The notes under the pieces: model-generated
The model's input: only the letters and a program-made list of their open reading frames with translations
Database searches by the model: none
What the model was told of the DNA's origin: nothing
DNA from: Natrialba sp. SSL1
GTDB taxonomy: Archaea > Halobacteriota > Halobacteria > Halobacteriales > Natrialbaceae
Length of the DNA stretch: 64,000 bases
Direction: 5' to 3'
Assembly (NCBI RefSeq): GCF_001861355.1
Contig: NZ_MASN01000030.1
Location: 124,001-188,000 of the forward strand
In this document: piece after piece, positions 16,544 to 25,147 of the stretch
Layout of the letters: every line of letters begins with the position of its first letter
Numbering within the stretch: the first letter of the stretch is position 1
Made by a program: the position numbers and the translations under genes

Positions 16544-19264
16544 TCACTCAGCCGCGAGTTCGACCGTTTCACGCTCCTCGCTCACCTGTTCGAAGTAGTC
16601 CGTCGCCCGAATCAGCACCTCGTACGTTCCGCTCTCCTCCGCATCGTCGGCCCTGAGCGAATCCGTTCCCGACGCCTCCTCGTCTCGCGCCATCGAACTC
16701 GTCTCGTCGACGAGCGAGCCGTCGCGGCGCAACTCGAGTACGACGCCGTCGAGTTCGCTGCCCTCGTCGGAGACGGCCCAATCGACGACGGCTTCGGGAG
16801 TGCCGAGGAAATCGTCCGTCGTGACGTCGAACTGGTCGATGCTCGGTGGCGGTGAGCGCTCGTCGAGAGTGAGCTGTTCGGTCGCGTCGGTCGTGTTGCC
16901 GTCGGTGTCGGTGACGGTGATCGTGACGGCGTACGATTCGCCGGCGCCCTCGAGTCGGTCGCTGTGTCTGAGCGTGTGGATGCCGCTTTCCTCGCTCTGG
17001 TCCTCGAGTTCGGTGACGACGTGGTGGAGGGGGTCGTCGGTGGTGCTGGTGTCTCCGGTAGCGATGCTTTCGTCGGTATCGTCGTCGCTGCCGTCACCAT
17101 CGCCGTCGTCATCACTCTCCGTCGCGTACCGAAGCTCCGTCTCGACGAGTTCGAGTTCGCCGTTCGACACGCTCACACCCCAGTTGACCGCACAGCGGAC
17201 GAACTGGCTGTTGCTGTCGTCTGTGAGTTCGAAGCGGTCGATCGACGGCAGACCTGGTTCGGGATCCGTTTCGGCCGTAACGATGCCGCCTGTGGTTTCG
17301 TCGGCGTCGCTTGCATCGGTGCCGGCGTCGCTATCACCGTCACCATCGCCAGCAGCAACGACCGCCTCCACCTCGTACACCGTCTCCGGCTCGAGTCCCG
17401 AAATCGACGCCTCGTAGGAACCGATCGACTCGAGTACCTGCCCGTCAGTCGTGTCCCAGTTCTCTTCGCCCTCTGGGCGGACGCGGAACGATGCTGTGAC
17501 GGGGTCGGCGTTGGCGTCGGTGTCGGCATCACCGATTCCGTCGAGCGAGCCGGTCGCCTGGAGTGTCCGGTGGTCGCCCGCCTCGACGACGGTGGTTTCG
17601 ACGGCGAGTTCGTCGCGCCCGGTTTCGAAGGTGACGATGCTCGCGGTTGTCTCGTCGTCAGTGTCGTCAGTTCCGTCAGGTTCACCGTCACCGTCCCCGT
17701 CTCCGCCCGCACTCCCGCTCGCTCCACTATCGGCGAACATGACGGCCCGAACGTCGTACGCCGTTTCGGGCTGCAACTCGTCAAGCGCGGCGCTGAACGA
17801 GTCGCCGGGCTCGACCGACTCGGGCTCCGTTCTGGTCCACTCGTCGCCACCCTGCCGCCACTCGAAGCAACACTCCGCTGACTCTACGTCGGCGTTCGAT
17901 CGAAGCTCGCCGGTGAGCGTGGCGGTGCTGGCCCGTACGTCCGTGACCTCTCCAGTCGTCACGGGGTCGACCGACTCGAGTGCCTCGAAGGCGTTGAGGA
18001 GTCCGAACCCCTGTTCGTCGTCGGCCGCGCCGAGGTCGTCGGCGCTCTCGCGGAGGATTCCGCGGACGCCACCCGGCTCGTCGACATCGTCCGTGTCGTC
18101 GGCGTGGGTGAGCCCCTGTCCCAGTAACTGGGCCGCGATCGCGGCGACGTGCGGCGTCGACATGGAAGTCCCCTCCAGATAGACGTACTCGTCCCCTGGC
18201 TTGGTCGAGAGGACGGCCTCACCCGGTGCGACGAGCTCGATCGTGTCGCCGCGGGCCGACCAGTCCGGCACCTCGTCGTGGTCGTTCGTCGCGCCGACGG
18301 CGATACACTCGTCGTAGGCGGCCGGGTAATCGACCCCGCCAGCCGCGCCCGCGTTGCCCGCCGCGGCGACGATCAACACGTCACGATCGTAGGCGTAACG
18401 CAGGGCGTCCTCGAGTACCTGCGCTTCGTCGCTGCCACCGAGACTCAGGTTGATGACGTCGACATCGTTGTCGGCACACCACTCGATGGCGGCGGCGATG
18501 TCCGAGTCGTAGCCCGAACCGTCGCCAGCGAGCACCTTGAGCGCACAGAGTTCGACCTCGGGTGCGACGCCGACGACGCCGGTGTCGTTGTCCAGCGCGG
18601 CGACGGTGCCGGCACAGTGGGTGCCGTGACCGGTTTCGTCGTCCCAGTCGGCGGCGCAGTCGCTGCCGGCGCAGTCGGCGAACGCCCGCCCATCGGGAAC
18701 CTCGAGGCTCTCGTGTTCGGGGTCGATACCGGAGTCGAGAATCGCGACCGTCGCATCTGCCTCGCCGGTGCCGCGTTCGTGGACCTCGGCGGCACCGATT
18801 CGTTCGACGCCCCAGGGCGTTCGCTGTTCGTCGGTCAGGTCGACGGTTTCGTTGGGTTCGCCGGTGCGCTGGCGATTTGTCCCGTTGTCACTGCTTCGAA
18901 CCGCCTGTACCCGCTTGTGATCCGGTTCGACGTACCTGACGTCCGAACGGGACTCGAGTTCCTCGCGTGCGTCCTCCTCGAACGCGCCGACGACGACGCT
19001 GCCACTCGAGGCGAGTCCGAGCGAGCGGTAAACAGTCGAGGCGGTGCGGGCGACGCTTTCGGTTGCCGTGCCGGGCTCGAGGCCGACGACATATCGAGGG
19101 TGGTCGTCAGCCGACGCATCGTCTGTGCCGTCGTCCCCACTGTTCTCGGCCGTCTCGTCCGAGTCGGTCGCTGCTCCGGAGGCAACACCGAATCCAGTGA
19201 GTAGTGCGCCGGCGAGCGCGCCAAGCGAGGTGCGACGGGTGATCGGGCGACCAGCACACACCAT
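16544..19264 (-). CDS. Tat-exported subtilisin-like serine protease (halolysin type) with fibronectin-like C-terminal repeats
   Basis: This is a 906-aa protein. Residues 6-30 (RPITRRTSLGALAGALLTGF) form a twin-arginine signal. A propeptide (I9-like, YVVGLEPGT to YVEPDHKR) ends near 118. The S8 domain has Asp177 (AILDSGID), His213 (GHGTHCAG), oxyanion Asn304 (AAAGNAG) and Ser367 (GTSMSTPHVA), so it should be active outside the cell. After about 430 there are four or five beta-sandwich repeats (VRASTATLTGELRSN; YDVRAVMFADSG; YEVEAVVAAGD) separated by Asp/Gly linkers. The ATG at 19264 puts the Tat motif at the N-terminus; the frame stays open to 19597. No TATA box is evident close to 19264. Confidence 0.88.
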   Translation of the reverse strand: MVCAGRPITRRTSLGALAGALLTGFGVASGAATDSDETAENSGDDGTDDASADDHPRYVVGLEPGTATESVARTASTVYRSLGLASSGSVVVGAFEEDAREELESRSDVRYVEPDHKRVQAVRSSDNGTNRQRTGEPNETVDLTDEQRTPWGVERIGAAEVHERGTGEADATVAILDSGIDPEHESLEVPDGRAFADCAGSDCAADWDDETGHGTHCAGTVAALDNDTGVVGVAPEVELCALKVLAGDGSGYDSDIAAAIEWCADNDVDVINLSLGGSDEAQVLEDALRYAYDRDVLIVAAAGNAGAAGGVDYPAAYDECIAVGATNDHDEVPDWSARGDTIELVAPGEAVLSTKPGDEYVYLEGTSMSTPHVAAIAAQLLGQGLTHADDTDDVDEPGGVRGILRESADDLGAADDEQGFGLLNAFEALESVDPVTTGEVTDVRASTATLTGELRSNADVESAECCFEWRQGGDEWTRTEPESVEPGDSFSAALDELQPETAYDVRAVMFADSGASGSAGGDGDGDGEPDGTDDTDDETTASIVTFETGRDELAVETTVVEAGDHRTLQATGSLDGIGDADTDANADPVTASFRVRPEGEENWDTTDGQVLESIGSYEASISGLEPETVYEVEAVVAAGDGDGDSDAGTDASDADETTGGIVTAETDPEPGLPSIDRFELTDDSNSQFVRCAVNWGVSVSNGELELVETELRYATESDDDGDGDGSDDDTDESIATGDTSTTDDPLHHVVTELEDQSEESGIHTLRHSDRLEGAGESYAVTITVTDTDGNTTDATEQLTLDERSPPPSIDQFDVTTDDFLGTPEAVVDWAVSDEGSELDGVVLELRRDGSLVDETSSMARDEEASGTDSLRADDAEESGTYEVLIRATDYFEQVSEERETVELAAE

Positions 19265-20139
19265 CGCCAGCGTGACGAGGAGGCGGAGCGACGATGCGAT
19301 TTCGAGGGGACGCCAGCGCGAACGACGGAGTCGCGACAGTCGCGCTAGCCGAAAGCGACTCCGCCACGGCGGCGGAACGACTCTCGAAACCGTGTCGAAC
19401 GCCGTGGCGATCACAGCGCTGGATCGCCGTAGTCTCGGACGCACCGACGAGTCCCGATCTGCAGCGGGTGAACTCGAGTGCTCGTCGCGATCGCACCCGG
19501 TACGTGCCGTGGGCTGCTGGGAGTCGGCATCGTGAGTGTGTTGAGAGAACGGTGTCGATTCGTCGTCGGATGGGGCAGTTCCTCCCTGTCCTATCATAGA
19601 CTTCGTCGACTGGGGTTCGCGCAGACATCGACAAAACGGCTGGCGCTATCTGAATCGTGGGTCGGCGACACTCGAGTCGATATGAATAGCGACCCCGATC
19701 GCGGCAGCGAATCGTCACCGGGCCGGACTCGAGTAGGTCCGCCCGATAGCCGACAGTATCGCCGGACACGCCCGCGAGTCGCTGGCCCGACGGCCGTGTA
19801 ACGTACGTCGGCTGTGGTTGGTGACGGGCATCGGCACGGCAGTTCTCTCGCTGTAGGGAGTGCTAGTACGACACCGTCCGGTTCGTCTCGCCCTTGCAAT
19901 TAGCGCGACCGGCAGTCGGCGTAATCGCTGCCAGGGTGGCGAGTGAAAGCAACGGTCGGCTCTGGTTCACGAGTCACGGTCTGTGGTATGCGGTCCACCA
20001 TCCGCGATCCGCCGTCCACCATCCGCGGTCCACGGCCGACGGTCTACGGCCACCGCCCACACCGGACACCGCTTCGGCCCTCCTCACCTGGCGACCGGAC
20101 CCCATCTGCGTGGCCAGCGCACCCGGAGCGTGACTCCCG
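19265..20139. other. Gene-free stretch between the subtilase and the second Bat-like regulator
   Basis: About 875 bp. The minus-strand frame of the subtilase continues open to 19597 but encodes Arg/Ser-rich sequence unlike a secretion signal. A 39-codon plus-strand frame at 19682 (MNSDPDRGSESS) has no support beyond its start. A 21-bp tandem repeat lies at 19990-20031. Promoters for both divergent genes must lie here, but I could not place them. Confidence 0.5.
19990..20031. repeat. 21-bp tandem repeat, two copies
   Basis: GCGGTCCACCATCCGCGATCC is followed directly by a copy with two changes (GCCGTCCACCATCCGCGGTC plus C). Further decayed pieces (GGTCCACGGCCGACGGTCTA) continue to about 20050. 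The repeat lies 110 bp upstream of the second Bat-like gene. It is not coding. Confidence 0.75.
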
Positions 20140-22881
20140 ATGAACAGCACGACACCAACGCGACGCGCGCCCGACTCGCCCGAACCGATCCGTGTCCTCT
20201 TCGTCGACACGGACGAGCGGACTGCCCGCGCCGCAACGGCCGTGTTCGACGCCGAGTTCGGTATCCACGCACAGGTCGCTTCCTCGACTGACGACGATGC
20301 GTTCGCGGAGCGTCTCGAGGTGATCGACTGCGTCGTCACCGGCCACAGCCCGTCGACGAGTTCCGATCGGTCGCCGCTCCGGGCGGTTCGAGCGGTCGAT
20401 TCCGACCTCCCCGTCGTCGTCTTCTCGACGGTGCGTGATGAGGAGCGCATCGAGCACGCGCTGTCGGCGGGTGCGACGGATTTCGTGCGGATCGATGCGG
20501 ACGACGCCGGCTACTGGACGCTCGGAGCCCGAATCAGCGCCCTCGTCGGGAGCGAACGAGTAGACGAGGACACGGCGCGCGCGGGCCGTCCGTCCGACAC
20601 TGCCCTGGTCGGCAGCAGCGTCCTCGACGAATCGCTCACGTTCACCGCCGTCAGCGCGAGTCACGCCGCTCTCCACGACAAACGGCGAGCGTCCCTGGTC
20701 GGACACTCGTGGACCGGCGTCTTTCCCGACGACGAAACGACGGTACTCGAGTCCGTTGCCCAGCGAGCACGGACGCGCGGGTCGGCGGTCGGGTCGGTGA
20801 CTGCCCTGCGTTCCGCACAGCGATTCCCAGCGCTCGTCTCGCTCGTTCGCGTTCGGGCGGCGTTCGTCTGTACGGTTTTCGACCAGAGTTGGCGCGAGGG
20901 TGGCAGGGGGATGGGAGAGGAAAGGAGGGAGGGCGAAGAAGGAGAGGGGGATGGAGATGGAGATGGAGATAGAGTTAGAGAACAGACAGTCCGCCCCACG
21001 GACGGCGAGGTGGGAAGGACAACACACGGTATCGAGCGAGCGCTGCTCGGCATCGAATCGCTCGCAAACACGCGTGTCGGGCCGGATGAATCAGGAACGA
21101 GGGAGTTCTGTGAGACAATCGTCGACACCGTCGAGAGCGGCAGTCGGCCCGGGAGGGGGCAGTCGGTGACGGCCACGACGGCCACGACGACTGTCGCGGC
21201 AGTCTACTGCTACGACGAGGAGAGCGATGCACTCCGCCGGCAGGCAACAACGCGCGCCGGCGAGTTCGACCGAACCGTCTCACTCGTAGCGCAGACACTC
21301 CCGCTCAGTCGTGCCTTTCTCGACCGAGAACCGGTGTTCGTCGCCGGCCTCCAGCGCGGGACTCCGACGACGGTGACGGATCCGAGACGTGCGTGCGGGC
21401 TCGTCACACCGATCGGGTCACACGGCGTGCTCATTGCCGGCGTCCACGAGAGCGCAGCCCAGAGACGATCACAGTCAACGTCGGGTCCCGACGGGGATGA
21501 GACACCGCGGCTGACGGCGCTCGATCGCGCGTTCGTTCGTCTCGTCGGCGCGACTGCAGGGACAGTACTGGATCGCGTCGCTGCGAAGCGCGACCTGGAC
21601 GCCTGTGAGACGGACCTCGACGCTGCGACCGAATCGGTCGACTCGCTCACCGAGACGATCGAACTCGTGTGCGCCGTCGCCCGGGCGATCAGCACCGCCT
21701 GGACGCGTGGCGAACTCGAGACGCGCGTCTGTGACTCACTCATTGCGAGCGAGCGCTACACCGTCGCCCGAATCGCAGCCCTCGACAGCGCCGGCGAAAC
21801 GGTCACGGTTCGAGACCGCGCCTGGGCAGGTGCCCAGCAAGAACTCGAGTCCCCCGACGCGAGCGTGGACGCGCTGGTCGACGAGGGCGAGCCGATGGCG
21901 TCGACGCTCCGAACGCTCGAGCCGTGCACGCACCGACGACTGCTGTCAGATCCGGGGGCGATCGACCAACACTGGCGACAGACCGCAGTGAGCCAGGGTA
22001 TCCGCGCGGTCCTCGCCGTACCGCTCGTCTTTCGCGAGCGGTCCTACGGTGGCCTGGCGGTGTACAGCGAGCAACCGACCGCCTTCGACACGGACGAGCG
22101 CCGACTCATTGCCGACCTCGGCATGTGGGTTGCCCAGGCGAGCAACGCCATCGAAACGCGCACGGCACTGGTCGGACACAGCGAGGTCGAACTCGAGTTC
22201 CGGCTCCGCGGACCGGACATCGAGTTGCTCGAGTGGGCGCGGGAGACGGGTGGGACAGTCGAGTTCGAAACGGCCGTCTCACGGCCGGATGGCTCGATCC
22301 GGGGCTTCTTCACGGTCGAGAACGCCACCGAGGAGACGATCCTCGAACTGGCCGCACGCTCACCGTCGGTGTCGGACGCTCAACTCGTCACCACCCACGG
22401 CGACAGACAGTTGTTCGAGTGTACGCTCACCGAGGAGACGCTCGTCGCACGGCTACTCGAGTACGGCGTCGTCCCGCGGCGGATTTCGGCGGGCGAAGAG
22501 GCGAGCGAGGAGGCGGGCCGACTGGTCGTTTCGCTGCCCGCACAGACGGACGTCCGGGAGTTCGTCGAGTTCGTCAGCCGGCTCTATCCCGATTCGACGC
22601 TCGTGCGGCGACGCGAGCGAGAAGGCGACGCCAGACCCGGCTATGGGTTCCGGGCGGAACTCGAGTCGGTGCTAACGGCGCGCCAGCACGAGGCACTCGA
22701 GACGGCGTTCGTGAGCGGCTACTTCGACATTCCGCGGGAGACGAGTGGCGCGGCGGTCGCCGAGATGCTAGAGATTACGCAGCCGACGTTCAACACGCAT
22801 CTCCGCGTTGCAGAGCGGAAGCTGCTGGAGCTGGTGTTTGCTCGGGACGAGGGCAGCGACGAGGAGCGTGCTGGAAGGTGA
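20140..22881 (+). CDS. Bat-like regulator: pseudo-receiver-PAS-GAF-GAF-Bat-HTH_10
   Basis: This is a 913-aa protein. Residues 17-130 resemble a CheY-type receiver (RVLFVDTDERTA; LPVVVFSTVRDE; ALSAGATDFVRID), but where the phospho-accepting Asp should be the sequence is DCVVTGHSP, so Gly replaces Asp. A PAS-like region is at 145-250, a purine-encoded acidic/Gly insert at about 252-285, GAF-like domains at about 310-470 and 500-655, the Bat domain to 830 and HTH_10 at 845-905 (LTARQHEALETAFVSGYFDI; EITQPTFNTHLRVAE). It is a paralogue of 12781-15450 with a different N-terminus and likely works without phosphorylation. A small RHH-like gene follows at 23502. Confidence 0.87.
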   Translation: MNSTTPTRRAPDSPEPIRVLFVDTDERTARAATAVFDAEFGIHAQVASSTDDDAFAERLEVIDCVVTGHSPSTSSDRSPLRAVRAVDSDLPVVVFSTVRDEERIEHALSAGATDFVRIDADDAGYWTLGARISALVGSERVDEDTARAGRPSDTALVGSSVLDESLTFTAVSASHAALHDKRRASLVGHSWTGVFPDDETTVLESVAQRARTRGSAVGSVTALRSAQRFPALVSLVRVRAAFVCTVFDQSWREGGRGMGEERREGEEGEGDGDGDGDRVREQTVRPTDGEVGRTTHGIERALLGIESLANTRVGPDESGTREFCETIVDTVESGSRPGRGQSVTATTATTTVAAVYCYDEESDALRRQATTRAGEFDRTVSLVAQTLPLSRAFLDREPVFVAGLQRGTPTTVTDPRRACGLVTPIGSHGVLIAGVHESAAQRRSQSTSGPDGDETPRLTALDRAFVRLVGATAGTVLDRVAAKRDLDACETDLDAATESVDSLTETIELVCAVARAISTAWTRGELETRVCDSLIASERYTVARIAALDSAGETVTVRDRAWAGAQQELESPDASVDALVDEGEPMASTLRTLEPCTHRRLLSDPGAIDQHWRQTAVSQGIRAVLAVPLVFRERSYGGLAVYSEQPTAFDTDERRLIADLGMWVAQASNAIETRTALVGHSEVELEFRLRGPDIELLEWARETGGTVEFETAVSRPDGSIRGFFTVENATEETILELAARSPSVSDAQLVTTHGDRQLFECTLTEETLVARLLEYGVVPRRISAGEEASEEAGRLVVSLPAQTDVREFVEFVSRLYPDSTLVRRREREGDARPGYGFRAELESVLTARQHEALETAFVSGYFDIPRETSGAAVAEMLEITQPTFNTHLRVAERKLLELVFARDEGSDEERAGR

Positions 22882-23501
22882 AACTGGGTGATACACGTGG
22901 ATCGGTGAGATCGGATGCGAGCACTCGCGGGGCGCGAAGCGATGGAGCCGACGGATCTAGGGCCGCCAGCATCCAACCACATAGGCAGACAACTCACCCC
23001 ACAGCGTGTCGTTTGTGCACCTATAGCAGCGATCCGCCGTGGTGTGTGACGGTCCGTTGTCGTTCTGTGCCGGTTGTCGCCGCTCCATCGGCGCACTACT
23101 CGCAAAACCGCTACACCGGTCCGAATGCGTAGCTGCATACCGAGACGCGGATGCTGCTATCCCACACGATCGCGTCGTGGTGCCGGGTCCGAGGCTGTTG
23201 CGTGACTGCGTGGCGACTCCAACCGGCAGTGCCGTCGATTCCCACGTAATCGATCGCCCACGGCGAACCGAGACGGAACAGCCGGTGATGTCGGCAGCGC
23301 GGAGCGCCGAAGAACACGGTAGCAAAGCCAGTAGCAAGGAGTCATAGTCCACGTTTGCGACTGGCCGTTACCAGCGCACAAGCGCACACGAGGGATACCC
23401 ACTCACCTCGTGTTCGTCGAGTGTACTCGAGTCCACAGACCCCACTCCACCACAGACGCCCATCACACTCTGCCCAACGGAAGCCAACGGAAGCGATTCC
23501 C
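22882..23501. other. Gene-free stretch after the second Bat-like gene
   Basis: About 620 bp. The longest frame (23039-23347, plus) is Arg/Ala-rich with no recognisable pattern, and no TATA-start pair was found for it. Its position corresponds to the 845-bp stretch after the first Bat-like gene, but I see no counterpart of the small gene at 15663. Confidence 0.45.
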
Positions 23502-23678
23502 ATGACCTCACACATCAAACTCTACGGATCGAAGAGCGATCGATTCGAGGAGATCAAAGCCAGTATGGAACAGCAACTCGGATACGAGCCGTCGAACCCA
23601 GAAGTGGTCGGCCTCATCATGGCGGCCTACGAAACCGATGAAACGAACGCGCTCCGCGTCGATAACGCGCTCCTGTAG
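23502..23678 (+). CDS. Small ribbon-helix-helix-like protein, copy 2
   Basis: This 58-aa protein begins MTSHIKLYGSKSDRFEEIKA and is about 60% identical over its first 43 residues to the product of 16296-16466. The predicted strand-helix-helix order suggests a ribbon-helix-helix fold. It differs mainly in the last 15 residues (ETDETNALRVDNALL), where copy 1 was met by an IS end. Its position downstream of a Bat-like regulator repeats that of copy 1, so the two gene types probably belong together. Confidence 0.7.
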   Translation: MTSHIKLYGSKSDRFEEIKASMEQQLGYEPSNPEVVGLIMAAYETDETNALRVDNALL

Positions 23679-24139
23679 TGCTTTCGGGGAAATCCCCCAA
23701 CGCAGACCTTCGTGTTCGTCGACGAGAGCGCCGTTCAAATCAACTACTACTGTTGTGACGCGGTATTGTGTCCAGCGATGGAGACCTACTCGAGTGGTGG
23801 CTGATTTGTAATGATGATGGGCAATCAATGGCTGTCGACCGGCAATTAGCATGCGATGAACACCGATCGTGACGACTGAGGACTCGGTTACGAAAGGCCG
23901 TTCATCAAAGATTCCCTAGTTCCACAATAGCGCTTCCAATTACAAATATCGCGTTTCCATACGGTTCACTCCCTACTGGGGGAATTAGTACACGCTGTCA
24001 AAGGCATAGTTATCAGAATTTTGTAGAGAATATCTAACCCTATCACACAACAGACGTGGCTTTTAGCCGGTAAATACGCTCTTCAATATCTGTGTGTATT
24101 GCCGATAATTCTTTACAACAATACTGTCTCGTGGAAGCC
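23679..24139. other. AT-rich intergenic stretch
   Basis: From about 23880 the sequence becomes much richer in A and T than the rest of the window (for example CAAATATCGCGTTTCCATAC and TAGAGAATATCTAACCCTAT). It contains no gene-like frame. The AT-rich composition continues into the potassium channel gene, suggesting that this stretch and the gene arrived together. Confidence 0.5.
24112..24118 (+). promoter_or_regulatory. TATA box of the potassium channel gene
   Basis: TTTACAA is centred about 25 bp before the ATG at 24140. This supports that start and a leaderless mRNA, rather than an in-frame start at 24092 upstream of the box. Confidence 0.55.
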
Positions 24140-25009
24140 ATGCCGTACTTTGAGATTCGGAAACGGGTTTTCGAATTACTAGATGCAGACCAAGGAGGGC
24201 GTGCAGGCCAGGCGATCGATCTCTTCATTATGGCACTGATTATGCTCTCGGTCATCGCCATTATCCTGGAAACTGTAGACCCGATAGAACAGCAGTATGG
24301 GAGTGTATTCCGGGGTTTTGAACTGATATCTGTGACGATCTTCACGATCGAGTACTCATTGCGACTATGGTCGATCACGAGTCACGAAGGATACAGCGGT
24401 ATTAGAGGACGTCTCCGGTATGCGAGAAACCCGTACATGGTTATCGACTTCTTGGCGATCATCCCGTTCTTTTTGGGCGGCATCGTTGACCTTCGGTTCT
24501 TGCGTGTCATTCGTCTGTTCAGGGTCTTCCGGGTATTCAAACTCGCTCGCTACTCGACCTCAATTCAGACGATGGGGCATGTCTTGAGAAAGAAGAAGCC
24601 AGACCTCGTGATTAGCGTCGTCGTGACTGCGATCCTCTTAGTCTTGGCATCGAGTGGGATCTACTATGTTGAGCATGAGGCCCAGCCTGATGCGTTCAGC
24701 AGTATCCCTGCTGCGTTCTGGTGGGCAGTTGTGACCATGACTACCGTTGGATACGGCGATGTGACACCAGTCACGCAGGCGGGACAACTGTTGGGTGGAA
24801 TCGTCGCATTCCTCGGAATTGGACTATTTGCACTTCCTGCTTCAATACTGGCCAGCGGTTTCATCGAAGAAGCAACTGAAGCTGACAATGACGGTGACGA
24901 ATTTGAGTTCGATGAGGACGATATTACGCAGTACAACCACTGTCCGCACTGCGGGGAGGAACTCCCACATGAACAGACAGTCAAAACTGCTGCTATGGAT
25001 GACCACTAA
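24140..25009 (+). CDS. Voltage-gated potassium channel (six-transmembrane)
   Basis: This is a 289-aa membrane protein. S1 is at about 25-45, S2 60-78, S3 100-116. The S4 voltage sensor at 117-138 has seven basic residues at every third position (R119, R122, R125, R128, R131, K134, R137). S5 is at 156-178, the filter TVGYGD at 202-207 and S6 at 215-240. It should form a tetrameric K+ channel that opens with voltage. The cytoplasmic tail is acidic and has one CPHCGEE, possibly half of a shared zinc site. Codon use and base composition are more AT-rich than the neighbours, which suggests transfer. Confidence 0.92.
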   Translation: MPYFEIRKRVFELLDADQGGRAGQAIDLFIMALIMLSVIAIILETVDPIEQQYGSVFRGFELISVTIFTIEYSLRLWSITSHEGYSGIRGRLRYARNPYMVIDFLAIIPFFLGGIVDLRFLRVIRLFRVFRVFKLARYSTSIQTMGHVLRKKKPDLVISVVVTAILLVLASSGIYYVEHEAQPDAFSSIPAAFWWAVVTMTTVGYGDVTPVTQAGQLLGGIVAFLGIGLFALPASILASGFIEEATEADNDGDEFEFDEDDITQYNHCPHCGEELPHEQTVKTAAMDDH

Positions 25010-25147
25010 CTGAACGAAGCAGAGTAAACTGATCTGCTAGAGTAGAGACACCACACAGGGTCTGAAATCGGCGATTTGCTATCGATTCCGACTCCGATTT
25101 CCGATCCCGAAACCGGGCCATCATCCGCCGAGAACTCGAGTTGCTAT

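Noticed and set aside
18149-19204. A 351-codon plus-strand frame opposite the subtilase.
   Set aside because: The minus strand carries the complete Asp/His/Asn/Ser protease site there.
19265-19597. Possible 111-residue N-terminal extension of the subtilase.
   Set aside because: It would bury the twin-arginine signal in the middle of the protein, and its Arg/Ser-rich sequence is not like a secretion signal. Not fully excluded because no TATA box was found for the shorter start.
19682-19801. A 39-codon plus-strand frame beginning MNSDPDRGSESS.
   Set aside because: No ribosome site or TATA box at useful distance, no recognisable pattern, and composition like the surrounding spacer.
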